Positions 8,647 to 15,342 are shown, numbered from the stretch's first letter. The stretch: 33,387 nucleotides of DNA from Geobacteraceae bacterium GWC2_53_11 (GCA_001802645.1 MGZJ01000003.1:29254-62640); one strand, 5' to 3'. The notes: generated by a model not told the origin, from the sequence alone. A program made the numbers and translations.

Positions 8647-8933
8647 GGGGCACCGTGACCGGTACGGGGCGGCAGGATCAACGAACCGGTAGGGAAATGT
8701 TCCAGCGCCAGGGGATGTTCCTGAAACGGCGCATGACGGTCGGCCATGGCCGGATGGCGGGTGTAGCGCGCCTCTGTCGCAAGACAGAGATCAGTCACCT
8801 GCAGGCGGCGCAGCTGGGCATTCTGCAACTTCACCTCACCACTCTGCTGGGCATGGCGGGCATGCAGCGGTAGCGCCAGGAACAGTGTCAGGCTTGCTGC
8901 GGTAAACAGGAGGAATTTCAGGGAACGCCGCAT
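8643..8933 (-). CDS. Small secreted His-rich protein in the NosL-ABC operon
   Basis: A 96-residue protein with a clear signal peptide (MRRSLKFLLF then a hydrophobic core, likely cleaved near Ala25). The mature part has one Cys (Cys50) and a run of histidines in RYTRHPAMADRHAPFQEHP and LEHFPTGSL. I do not recognise a family. Its position, with a 4-nt overlap into the permease and just after the NosL gene, says it belongs to the operon. The histidines make metal binding plausible, but that is inference. The ribosome binding site is weak (AGGAT about 14 nt upstream). Confidence 0.75.
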   Translation of the reverse strand: MRRSLKFLLFTAASLTLFLALPLHARHAQQSGEVKLQNAQLRRLQVTDLCLATEARYTRHPAMADRHAPFQEHPLALEHFPTGSLILPPRTGHGAP

Positions 8934-8948
8934 AGGAGAATACCGATC

Positions 8949-9422
8949 CTAGTTGAGTGATGAGACCGTCTGCCGGGTAATATCCTTGAAACGCAAAATA
9001 CGCCTGCCTTTATGATCGGTTTTAAATGCCGCCGCATCCTTTTCGTTATCAAACGGTATCAGCTCAAACCCCATCGGCCCGTAGACGTCACTGCCGATCA
9101 CAAACCAGGCAGCGCGGGCATCGATCATCTTCAGCGAGTAATACTCTTTCACGGAGAGCGCCGCGATATCGGCCTGACTCCTGCCGGGAGTATAGCGGGC
9201 AGTGTCGAAATAATGGCTGAACATGTCTTTTGGCCCGTCATAATAATAGGTGGTACCGTCCTTGAAACGGGCGGTTGCGGTCCAATCCGGGTATTTGGCA
9301 ACAAACATCCCGCAGACCGGGCATTTGGCTCCGGCAGGGGCGGCAGTTCCCTTGGCGGCGGCCAGGACGACCGCCGCAGTCAGCACAGTGACAAGAACGA
9401 CAGCCGTAATAATGCGTTTCAT
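8949..9422 (-). CDS. NosL-family exported metal-binding protein
   Basis: A 157-residue NosL-like protein. It has a signal peptide (about residues 1-22) followed by KCPVCGMFV (Cys34, Cys37, Met39), the characteristic NosL copper-binding motif, then the NosL fold (WTATARFKDGTTYYYDGPKDMF, SVKEYYSLKMIDARAAWFV, GPMGFELIPF). NosL is known as a copper chaperone for nitrous oxide reductase, but no nos genes are in this window. RBS AGGAG is present upstream of the ATG at 9422. It lies 17 nt after a second NosL-like gene and 15 nt before the His-rich small gene. Copper delivery to, or scavenging for, some other envelope enzyme is a reasonable inference. Confidence 0.9.
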   Translation of the reverse strand: MKRIITAVVLVTVLTAAVVLAAAKGTAAPAGAKCPVCGMFVAKYPDWTATARFKDGTTYYYDGPKDMFSHYFDTARYTPGRSQADIAALSVKEYYSLKMIDARAAWFVIGSDVYGPMGFELIPFDNEKDAAAFKTDHKGRRILRFKDITRQTVSSLN

Positions 9423-9439
9423 GGGAACTCCTGTCCGGA

Positions 9440-9952
9440 CTACTCTTTCTCGGCGATAGCCAACGCTTCTTTGTAGGTCGCTAACTGACCGCCGTTTTTC
9501 TTGATAAATGCGGCAGCGTCATCTTTTTTGGCAAACGCCCACTTTGCCACCCGCGTCATAACCCCGCGCTTGGTCCCGCCGATGGTCCAGGTCGCCTGTT
9601 CGGCATCAAGAAGTTTTTGGGTCTGCACATCGCCAACCTGTACCGTTTTGAGAGCCTTGGCCTTGCTTGCCTTTATTTCAGTTACGGCACAATGAAGGGA
9701 GCAGACGCCAACGACTGATCCGTCAGCATACGAGATCAACATACGGGAATGGGCGAACTTCCCCCGATCCATGCCGCAATGCGGGCAGGCTTTATGCTGT
9801 GCAACGTCGGCATGGCTTGATCCGGCAGAGACCCCGGCTTTCTGTTCATGGCCTGAATGGCCATCATGACCGGACATCGGGGCGGCAGAGACAGCCCCGC
9901 ACCCCAGAAGCAGAATTCCCGCAACATATGCCAGAACGGCTGTAATTTTCAT
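9440..9952 (-). CDS. NosL-like exported protein with His-rich N-terminus
   Basis: A 170-residue exported protein that opens the six-gene operon. An N-terminal signal (GILLLGCGAVSA) could be processed by signal peptidase I, or as a lipoprotein at Cys18. It is followed by a histidine-rich stretch, SGHDGHSGHEQ. The NosL-like core has ACPHCGMDRGKF (Cys56, Cys59), a second cysteine pair VCSLHC (Cys84, Cys88) and TWTIGGTKRGVMT. Start chosen at 9952 because AGGAGGGG lies 5 nt upstream. The frame is open further back but runs across the divergent rnr promoter and start. The extra His and Cys residues suggest a higher metal-binding capacity than its neighbour. Confidence 0.87.
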   Translation of the reverse strand: MKITAVLAYVAGILLLGCGAVSAAPMSGHDGHSGHEQKAGVSAGSSHADVAQHKACPHCGMDRGKFAHSRMLISYADGSVVGVCSLHCAVTEIKASKAKALKTVQVGDVQTQKLLDAEQATWTIGGTKRGVMTRVAKWAFAKKDDAAAFIKKNGGQLATYKEALAIAEKE

Positions 9953-9977
9953 ATTTCCCCTCCTTGTTAATTTTTTC

Positions 9978-10004
9978 ATATGGTACCATATCGCAAATAT
10001 GCGA
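9978..10004. promoter_or_regulatory. Abutting palindromes upstream of the NosL-ABC operon
   Basis: A perfect 14-bp palindrome ATATGGTACCATAT (9978-9991) abuts a second dyad, TCGCA-AATA-TGCGA (9991-10004). They lie 25-50 nt upstream of the first NosL-like gene, in the divergent space shared with rnr. Position and symmetry suggest operator sites for a dimeric regulator. The regulator is not identified. Confidence 0.5.
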
Positions 10005-10034
10005 ACTGCGCAACCATACCTGCCATAATCAGGG

Positions 10035-10063
10035 TTGACTTTGCCGGGCGTTGCCCCTAAACA
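10035..10063 (+). promoter_or_regulatory. Putative sigma-70 promoter for rnr
   Basis: TTGACT and TAAACA are separated by 17 nt, about 45 nt before the rnr start. The -35 is good and the -10 imperfect. It was read by eye only. Confidence 0.45.
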
Positions 10064-10106
10064 GTTTCTGAATGTATGAAGGTTGTGCGAGACAAGGAGC
10101 CGGCTT

Positions 10107-12506
10107 ATGAATCTCACAAAAAAACATATACTGGATTTTTTCAGACAGCGGGAGGGTGCCGTCCATTTGGACGTCCTGCTGCGCGAGTTCGGCGGTCGCC
10201 ACGTCAAACGCGAACTGAAAAACATGCTGGAGGACATGTCCGATGATGGCGAAGTGGTTCGCCTCAAAGGTAACAGCTACAGCCTGCCGGGAAAGATGAA
10301 AACGACCAGGGGCAGGGTTTCCGTCCACCGCGACGGCTACGGCTTTGTGACCCCCGAGGAAGGCGGCGAGGACATTTTTATCCCGTCCAAGCTGCTCAAA
10401 GGCGCACTCCACGGAGATCTGGTGGAAGCCAGTTCCGCGCCGAGCCGCATGGGGGGCAACAAGCTGGACGGGCGGGTTCTGGCGGTTATCGAGCGGGCAA
10501 CGTCCCGCATCGTTGGGCGCTATGAGGAGACCCGGCGCGGCGCGATTGTCATTCCCGAGGACCAACGCCTGAATCTGGTGGTGACGATTCCGGCCAAGGG
10601 ACGCGGCAAGGCGGAGGATGGCCATCAGGTGGTGGCCGAAATCACTTCGTACCCGATCGGCGGTCGCCCCGCCGAAGGAAAGGTTGTGGAGGTTCTTGGC
10701 TGGCCCGACGATCCTGAGGTTGAAGTTCAATCCGTTATTCGTCGCTTCGACCTGCCACATATCTTTGGCCCGGACGTTCTGGCCGAGGCTGAGGGGATCA
10801 GTGAAACAGTCTCCCTCGAAGACCTCAAGGGGCGCGTTGATCTCCGCACCATGCCGACCGTCACCATCGACGGCGAGACCGCGCGCGATTTTGACGATGC
10901 GGTTTCCCTCCGCCGCGAGGGAGACAGGTTCCGGCTCTGGGTCTCCATCGCCGACGTCTCCAACTACGTCAAGAAAGACAGTCCGCTCGATCGGGAAGCC
11001 TATCTGCGCGGCACCTCGGTGTACTTCCCGGACCGCTGCATTCCGATGCTGCCGGAACGGCTCTCGAACGGCATCTGCTCGCTCAACCCGCAGGTAGACC
11101 GCCTGACCATGACCGCCGAAATGCTCTTTGACCGGAGCGGCGACATGGTGGAATCGTCCTTCTACCCCAGCGTCATCAGAAGCGCCGCACGGCTGACCTA
11201 CACAATCGTGAAGCAGATTATCGTTGACGATGACCGCGACCTGGCCGACAAGTTCCGGCCGGTAGCGCCGATGCTGCTGGAGATGAAGGAGGTGGCCCTG
11301 ACCCTGATGGCGATGCGCAAGCAGCGGGGAAGCATCGATTTCGATCTGCCGGAGCCGGAGATCATCATCGGCCTGACCGGCCAGACCGAGGGGATCATCC
11401 GCGCCGAGCGCAACCTGGCGCATCAACTGATTGAGGAGTTCATGCTGGCCGCCAACGAGGCGGTGGCACGCTTCATCACCTCGCGAGACATCCCGTTCCT
11501 CTATCGGGTTCACGAGAACCCCGACCCGGCGAAACTGCACACGTTCCAGGAATTTGTGTTTGGCTTCGGCTATGAATTCAAACTGGTCGATGACAAGGTC
11601 AAGCCGTCCGAACTGCAGCGCCTGCTGGCACAAGCCGACGGCCGCATTGAAGAGCGGATGATCAACTACGCCCTGCTCCGCTGCATGAAGCAGGCGCGCT
11701 ACGCCGCCGAAAACGTCGGCCACTTCGGCCTGGCATCGGACTGCTACTGCCACTTCACCTCTCCCATCCGGCGCTATCCGGATCTGGTGGTGCACCGGAT
11801 TCTGAAGGCTGTTCTGGCTCTGCCTCCCTCCCCCTTGACGGGGGAGGGTCGGGGTGGGGGTGAAGGCGCCATAGCGGACAGCACGGCTAATGCCGGTCTC
11901 ACCCACCCCCTGGCCCCCTCCCGTCAAGGGAGGGGGAAACAGCTCCCCATCGCCCCCGAGCGACTGGGCGAAGTTGCCGAACACACCAGCAAACGCGAAC
12001 GGGTTGCCATGGAAGCCGAACGCGACGTGGTGGAGATGAAAAAACTGCAGTTCATGCAGAAGCATGTGGGAGAGGAGTTTAACGGTTACATCTCCGGAGT
12101 GACCGCCTTCGGCTTCTTCGTGGAACTGGAGGAACTCTTTGTGGAAGGTCTGGTGCATATCTCAACGCTGAGTGACGATCTGTACAGTTTTGCCGAAAAA
12201 CAGCACTCTTTGATCGGGCGGCGCACCGGCACGGTTTTCCGGATTGGCGATGCGGCACGAGTATCGGTGGCATCGGTCTCACCCGCCACGCGGCGGATTG
12301 AATTTATCCTTGCAGCACACACCGCTTCTCCCGCCGTCAAGACAGGCGCAATCCCGGCCGGATCGGAACAGTACCCCCGCATTCCGCTGCGCGGCAAGCG
12401 ACTATCCGGACTCCAGACGCGTGGCGATGGGCGGGAGCAAAACGGCAAAGGCGGCAAGGAGAGCAGACCCGGCAAAGGAAAGGGCGCTCCCCGCAAACGG
12501 CGCTGA
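10107..12506 (+). CDS. rnr: Ribonuclease R with an in-frame palindromic insertion
   Basis: A processive 3'-5' exoribonuclease that degrades structured RNA, here 799 residues. Order: N-terminal winged-helix region (about 1-65), cold-shock domains (about 70-220), RNB catalytic domain (DGETARDFDDAVSL near residue 255-268 supplies the metal-binding aspartates; FTSPIRRYPDL near 550), an S1 domain (about 655-740), and a basic Arg/Lys/Gly-rich tail. Start chosen at 10107 with AAGGAG 7 nt upstream; an upstream in-frame ATG lacks support. Between the end of the RNB core (VVHRILKAVL) and the helix LGEVAEHTSKRERVAMEAE, about 37 residues (roughly 574-610) are encoded by a palindromic repeat doublet. The frame stays open, and the site corresponds to a variable loop in other RNase R proteins. 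Confidence 0.96.
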   Translation: MNLTKKHILDFFRQREGAVHLDVLLREFGGRHVKRELKNMLEDMSDDGEVVRLKGNSYSLPGKMKTTRGRVSVHRDGYGFVTPEEGGEDIFIPSKLLKGALHGDLVEASSAPSRMGGNKLDGRVLAVIERATSRIVGRYEETRRGAIVIPEDQRLNLVVTIPAKGRGKAEDGHQVVAEITSYPIGGRPAEGKVVEVLGWPDDPEVEVQSVIRRFDLPHIFGPDVLAEAEGISETVSLEDLKGRVDLRTMPTVTIDGETARDFDDAVSLRREGDRFRLWVSIADVSNYVKKDSPLDREAYLRGTSVYFPDRCIPMLPERLSNGICSLNPQVDRLTMTAEMLFDRSGDMVESSFYPSVIRSAARLTYTIVKQIIVDDDRDLADKFRPVAPMLLEMKEVALTLMAMRKQRGSIDFDLPEPEIIIGLTGQTEGIIRAERNLAHQLIEEFMLAANEAVARFITSRDIPFLYRVHENPDPAKLHTFQEFVFGFGYEFKLVDDKVKPSELQRLLAQADGRIEERMINYALLRCMKQARYAAENVGHFGLASDCYCHFTSPIRRYPDLVVHRILKAVLALPPSPLTGEGRGGGEGAIADSTANAGLTHPLAPSRQGRGKQLPIAPERLGEVAEHTSKRERVAMEAERDVVEMKKLQFMQKHVGEEFNGYISGVTAFGFFVELEELFVEGLVHISTLSDDLYSFAEKQHSLIGRRTGTVFRIGDAARVSVASVSPATRRIEFILAAHTASPAVKTGAIPAGSEQYPRIPLRGKRLSGLQTRGDGREQNGKGGKESRPGKGKGAPRKRR
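11826..11936. repeat. REPIN-like inverted repeat doublet inside rnr
   Basis: Copy A is CCCTCCCCC-TTGAC-GGGGGAGGG (11826-11848) with a tail TCGGGGTGGGGGTG. Copy B (11914-11936) is CCCCCTCCC-GTCAA-GGGAGGGGG, preceded by CTCACCCACCCCCTGG. Copy B with its flank is the reverse complement in design of copy A with its tail. The two therefore form an inverted pair around a ~35-bp middle. The span is 111 bp, an exact multiple of three. The single copy at 1975-2006 is a relative. Confidence 0.85.
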
Positions 12507-12567
12507 ATACAATATAAATGGTAAATCCGGGTTGCAAGCCGGTATGCCACTGTGATAGGAAGGTTGC

Positions 12568-13425
12568 ATGACCGAGGAAAAAGAAAAAGTACTTCCCGTA
12601 ATTGAACATCTGGTTGAACTGCGCAAACGGCTGGTCGTTATCGTTGTTGCGGTGGTAATTGGTATGGGGGTGGCCTGGAACTTCTCCGGCGACCTTCTCA
12701 AATTCATCGAAAAGCCGTTGACCGGCAAGACGTATCTGACCGGGATAAAGAAGGATATTTATCTCAAAGTCAAAGAGCTTGCTCCCTCGATGTACACCCG
12801 TTACAAACTTGACCAGGAGATCAATGCACCCCAGAAACAGCGCCCCCTTAACTACAGTGCCCCCCTGGAACCGTTCTTCATCCAGTGCAAGGTCTCGATG
12901 CTGGCCGGCTTCGTCATGGTGCTGCCGATCGTGTTCTATCAGGTCTGGCTTTTCATCGCACCCGGCCTGACCCGGCGGGAGCGAAGAATGGTGGTCCCCT
13001 TCGTTGTTGCCGCTACGGTAACTTTTTGCATTGGCGCCATGTTTTTTCTGGTCATAATCTGGCCGGTGATCATCAATTTTTCGCTCTCGTATGAAGCAGA
13101 AGGGCTGCAAAGCTGGTTTAACATCAGTGCCTACGTCAATTTTTGCCTCCGGCTGATTCTGATGTTCGGCCTGATTTTCGAACTGCCGGTTCTGACGCTC
13201 GTGCTGGCCCGCTTCGGTATCGTAAGCTATTCTTTCCTGGCGCCTAAACGGAAGTACGCCCTGCTGGCCAGCTCTATCATAGCTGCTTTTCATGCGGATT
13301 TGATAACCATGTTTGTCATCATGATCCCCCTCTATCTCATGTACGAAATCAGCATCTGGGTAGCGTTGATCTTCGGCAAGAAGAAGATTACCATCGAAGA
13401 CGAGCTGCCTGGCCAGGCAACGTAA
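12568..13425 (+). CDS. tatC: Twin-arginine translocase subunit TatC (divergent)
   Basis: The multi-spanning core receptor of the Tat pathway that exports folded, twin-arginine-signal proteins. 285 residues. The N-terminus has the conserved VIEHLVELRKRL, then helix 1. After an enlarged first periplasmic loop comes SAPLEPFFIQCKVS, followed by FYQVWLFIAPGLTRRERRMV, FELPVLTLVL, and the last helices. Two oddities. The first periplasmic loop has about 35 extra, charged residues. The usual TPPD-like motif before the final helices reads AAFHAD, keeping the Asp but not the Pro-Pro. No tatA or tatB is adjacent. RBS AGGAAGG is close to the ATG. It may be a second, specialised TatC, but that cannot be shown here. 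Confidence 0.93.
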   Translation: MTEEKEKVLPVIEHLVELRKRLVVIVVAVVIGMGVAWNFSGDLLKFIEKPLTGKTYLTGIKKDIYLKVKELAPSMYTRYKLDQEINAPQKQRPLNYSAPLEPFFIQCKVSMLAGFVMVLPIVFYQVWLFIAPGLTRRERRMVVPFVVAATVTFCIGAMFFLVIIWPVIINFSLSYEAEGLQSWFNISAYVNFCLRLILMFGLIFELPVLTLVLARFGIVSYSFLAPKRKYALLASSIIAAFHADLITMFVIMIPLYLMYEISIWVALIFGKKKITIEDELPGQAT

Positions 13426-13446
13426 AACAGCATACCGAAATATCTG

Positions 13447-13475
13447 TTGACAAGTTCCTGTAAAACCCATAAAAA
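13447..13475 (+). promoter_or_regulatory. Putative promoter of the Rrf2 regulator
   Basis: TTGACA and TAAAAA are spaced by 17 nt, just after tatC. AGGGG before the ATG at 13508 serves as ribosome binding site. A-rich and T-rich flanks (AAAAAAGG ... CTTTTTAGG) between promoter and gene could form an autoregulatory dyad. This is a visual call. Confidence 0.5.
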
Positions 13476-13507
13476 AGGATATAAACTGTCTTTTTAGGGG
13501 TTTTCAT

Positions 13508-13915
13508 ATGATGGAACTTACTCGTAAAGGTGAATATGCAATCCGGGGCATCGTGTACCTGGCGGGGAGACCGCTCGACAAGGTCTGCTTGCTGAGTGAC
13601 ATTGCTGCCGCCGTTGATGTCCCTCCCACGTTTTTGGCCAAGATATTTCAGCAGTTCAGTAAAATTGGATTGGTGAAGTCATTCCGGGGCACTGGCGGCG
13701 GATTTATGCTGGGGCGTCCCCCCGAAAAAATTACCCTGCTGGAAGTTGTTGAGGCGGTTGAAGGACCGATTGTTCCGAACCGGTGCGTCGCTAAAATACC
13801 TGACTGCGAACGTTCAAACTCCTGCAATGTTCATCCGGTGTGGAAAAGGGTACAGGACGAAGTTCGCGGCGCACTGGAAGCAGTCACCCTCAAAGAGCTG
13901 GTTTCCGAGGAATAG
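13508..13915 (+). CDS. Rrf2-family transcriptional regulator
   Basis: A 135-residue winged-helix regulator. MELTRKGEYAIRGIVYLA and the recognition-helix region VPPTFLAKIFQQFSKIGLV, then FRGTGGGFMLGRPPEKITLLEVVEAVEG, are typical Rrf2/IscR family features. Three cysteines in NRCVAKIPDCERSNSC (Cys93, Cys100, Cys106) followed by His109 resemble the Fe-S ligand cluster of redox-sensing members such as IscR, NsrR and RsrR. Spacing is C-x6-C-x5-C, as in several family members. No isc or suf genes are adjacent, so it is not assigned as IscR. Alternative starts are the two consecutive ATGs at 13508 and 13511. Targets are unknown. Confidence 0.93.
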   Translation: MMELTRKGEYAIRGIVYLAGRPLDKVCLLSDIAAAVDVPPTFLAKIFQQFSKIGLVKSFRGTGGGFMLGRPPEKITLLEVVEAVEGPIVPNRCVAKIPDCERSNSCNVHPVWKRVQDEVRGALEAVTLKELVSEE

Positions 13916-13959
13916 TCGTCCGCAACATATTGTTTTTTATACGTTTAATTATAAATAAA

Positions 13960-13988
13960 TTGACACAGCACGCCTGACCGTTTATGGT
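13960..13988 (+). promoter_or_regulatory. Strong sigma-70-like promoter upstream of the SLT-like lipoprotein
   Basis: TTGACA and TATGGT are separated by 17 nt, with an AT-rich upstream stretch (TTTAATTATAAATAAA). It predicts a leader of about 155-160 nt before the ATG at 14154. Confidence 0.6.
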
Positions 13989-14012
13989 GGCGTCATTATT
14001 CCAATAGAACTT

Positions 14013-14039
14013 CCAAAGTCCCGTTTATCGGGATTTTGG
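14013..14039 (+). terminator. Hairpin in the long leader, terminator-like
   Basis: CCAAAGTCCCG and CGGGATTTTGG pair over 11 positions, including one G-U, with a 5-nt loop TTTAT. CGTTTTAT follows. It may end the Rrf2 transcript. Because it lies downstream of the promoter at 13960, it could also act as an attenuator in the leader of the next gene. Confidence 0.5.
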
Positions 14040-14076
14040 CGTTTTATGGATAAAATTTATCAGAAAGGAGCATCCC

Positions 14077-14123
14077 GCCGGAGATACGCCCTCGCAGTTC
14101 GTGGGTAACGACGCCGCTCCGGC
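14077..14123 (+). promoter_or_regulatory. Structured leader element of unknown class
   Basis: GCCGGAG (14077-14083) pairs exactly with CTCCGGC (14117-14123). The enclosed 33 nt contains a possible TCGT-GGGTA-ACGA mini-hairpin, and AAAGCCGAC follows the stem. It ends 30 nt before the ATG at 14154, which lacks a clear Shine-Dalgarno sequence. It does not match any riboswitch consensus I can recognise. A dispersed repeat is the main alternative. Confidence 0.4.
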
Positions 14124-14153
14124 AAAGCCGACACAACTTCCTACTCTTTTATT

Positions 14154-14783
14154 ATGCGAAAAAAACTTATCTATCTGATGTGCCTGTTCGTATTGACTGC
14201 ATGTGAAAACGCGCCGTTCAAACTGTCCGAAATCCAATCAACCTCTTCGCTGGCCACCGAACCGTCCATCCTCGACAGCAGAAGCATTTCCCTCATCCAG
14301 CGAAAGAAACAACAGGCAGTTATTGAGTCTGCATTCTCACGCAGAACTTCGCCTGACAGAGCCCACCGGCTTGCGGCAATCTGCTTTGACAAAACAATCG
14401 GCACCGTCTTCATGCCGTTTGATCTGGCAGAAATAGCCCTTGCCGAAACGGGTGGTCACAACCTCTCCGCACGTGCCGTTTCGGTACGAGGCGCACGTGG
14501 AGTCTGGCAATTGATGCCACAACGGGCAAAAAGTCACGGTTTCTCAACCAAAGACATGCAGGACGATGGCAAATGTGCCGAAGCCGCCGTTTGTGAACTG
14601 TACACCAAACTTGACATGGCTCAGGGGAATCTTGAGCGGGCCAAAAAGTATTACTGCGGCCAGGGTCCCCAGGCAAATGCCTACATGAAGAAGATTCGCC
14701 TGATTCGTCAGGAAATGATGACAGAACTCAATGTGCAAAACGACAAACTGGCATTGGTAGACTCAGGTTCGAGGTTCCGGTGA
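14154..14783 (+). CDS. Lipoprotein with lytic-transglycosylase-like (SLT) domain
   Basis: A 209-residue predicted lipoprotein. The short signal peptide ends in LFVLTAC with the lipid-modified Cys17. After a linker, residues about 85-185 resemble an SLT/lysozyme-like fold: AEIALAETGGHNL (candidate catalytic Glu), ARAVSVRGARGVWQLMPQRAKSHGF (matching the GA-GLxQ-MP block), and KKYYCGQGPQANAYMKKI where the YNAG-type motif usually lies. This suggests cleavage or binding of peptidoglycan in the periplasm. The match is partial, so activity is not certain. The gene overlaps the next one by 4 nt (GTGA) and is preceded by a long structured leader with no obvious ribosome binding site. Confidence 0.75.
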   Translation: MRKKLIYLMCLFVLTACENAPFKLSEIQSTSSLATEPSILDSRSISLIQRKKQQAVIESAFSRRTSPDRAHRLAAICFDKTIGTVFMPFDLAEIALAETGGHNLSARAVSVRGARGVWQLMPQRAKSHGFSTKDMQDDGKCAEAAVCELYTKLDMAQGNLERAKKYYCGQGPQANAYMKKIRLIRQEMMTELNVQNDKLALVDSGSRFR

Positions 14784-15289
14784 TAAAACGGCTCCAGCTT
14801 TGCATGATTATAGTCTCCCTCGTGGCCTTTTCCGGGTGTGCTTCGCTCGTAAAAACGCCACAGGTATCCGTTCGCTCCTCAAATATCGTCAGCATTGACA
14901 CCTCCGGATTCGACATAGAACTTCTTGTCGGGGTCGAAAACAGGAACATGTTTGATGTATCGCTGCTCAGCTACACCTATGACCTCCAGGTTATGTCTGT
15001 CCCCTTTTCGAGCGGGGGATTGCAGAAAGGGGTTGTATTCCCGGCAGGACAGACGGTTGACGTCAGACTCCCCTTCAGAGTTCATCATAGCGACCTGCTC
15101 GGCATTTTCAAACGGCGCCCGGACCTGGACCATGTCCCCTACAGCGTTGATGCCCGCCTGAATCTGGACACCCCCGTCGGCGAGCTTATTGTTCCGCTTA
15201 AAAAAAGCGACACTGTTTCGGTCCCGGCGGCATATCGTCCGGGAACCTATTTAAAGCGTCTGCTGCAACCACTCAAAGAGATGCTCTAA
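14780..15289 (+). CDS. LEA14/WHy-domain-like lipoprotein
   Basis: A 169-residue protein starting with GTG at 14780, overlapping the upstream stop by 4 nt, with GAGG about 7 nt upstream. It has a lipoprotein signal (LVAFSGCASL, Cys20). The mature part has the pattern of LEA-type-2/WHy domains: an immunoglobulin-like strand run FDIELLVGVENRNMFDVSLLSYTYDLQV, then PAGQTVDVRLPFRV and LDTPVGELIVPLKKS. These domains are found in desiccation- and stress-related proteins, and in bacteria they often occur as periplasmic lipoproteins of unclear role. It is probably co-expressed with the SLT-like lipoprotein. Confidence 0.75.
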   Translation: MIKRLQLCMIIVSLVAFSGCASLVKTPQVSVRSSNIVSIDTSGFDIELLVGVENRNMFDVSLLSYTYDLQVMSVPFSSGGLQKGVVFPAGQTVDVRLPFRVHHSDLLGIFKRRPDLDHVPYSVDARLNLDTPVGELIVPLKKSDTVSVPAAYRPGTYLKRLLQPLKEML

Positions 15290-15311
15290 CCCGTCAGCCG
15301 GGGCGTTTTTT
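15290..15311 (+). terminator. Short hairpin plus T-tract after the lipoprotein pair
   Basis: CCCG-TCAGC-CGGG is followed by GCGTTTTTT, starting immediately after the stop at 15289. The stem is only 4 bp, but the T-run is good. Confidence 0.55.
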
Positions 15312-15312
15312 C

Positions 15313-15342
15313 TTGATATAAAAGCAGCCGCTCTGCTATAGT
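15313..15342 (+). promoter_or_regulatory. Putative promoter of the chemoreceptor gene
   Basis: TTGATA and TATAGT are 18 nt apart, about 120 nt before the GTG start at 15464. The spacer contains an AGCAG-CCGCT-CTGCT dyad. No other gene lies in the 174-nt gap. Confidence 0.5.

Noticed and set aside
10029-12158. Very long (709-codon) minus-strand open frame
   Set aside because: It lies antisense to rnr, whose domains are unmistakable. It has repetitive low-quality composition and no start signal, a GC-rich codon artefact.
14041-14153. Possible GEMM (cyclic dinucleotide) riboswitch before the SLT-like lipoprotein
   Set aside because: The GCAAAGCC-like GGCAAAGCC is present, but the other GEMM conserved blocks and helix order are missing. 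It is kept only as a structured leader of unknown class.
14025-14237. Minus-strand 70-codon open frame through the leader
   Set aside because: It runs through the hairpins and into the N-terminus of the lipoprotein gene, and has no ribosome binding site. It probably reflects a palindromic element rather than a gene.
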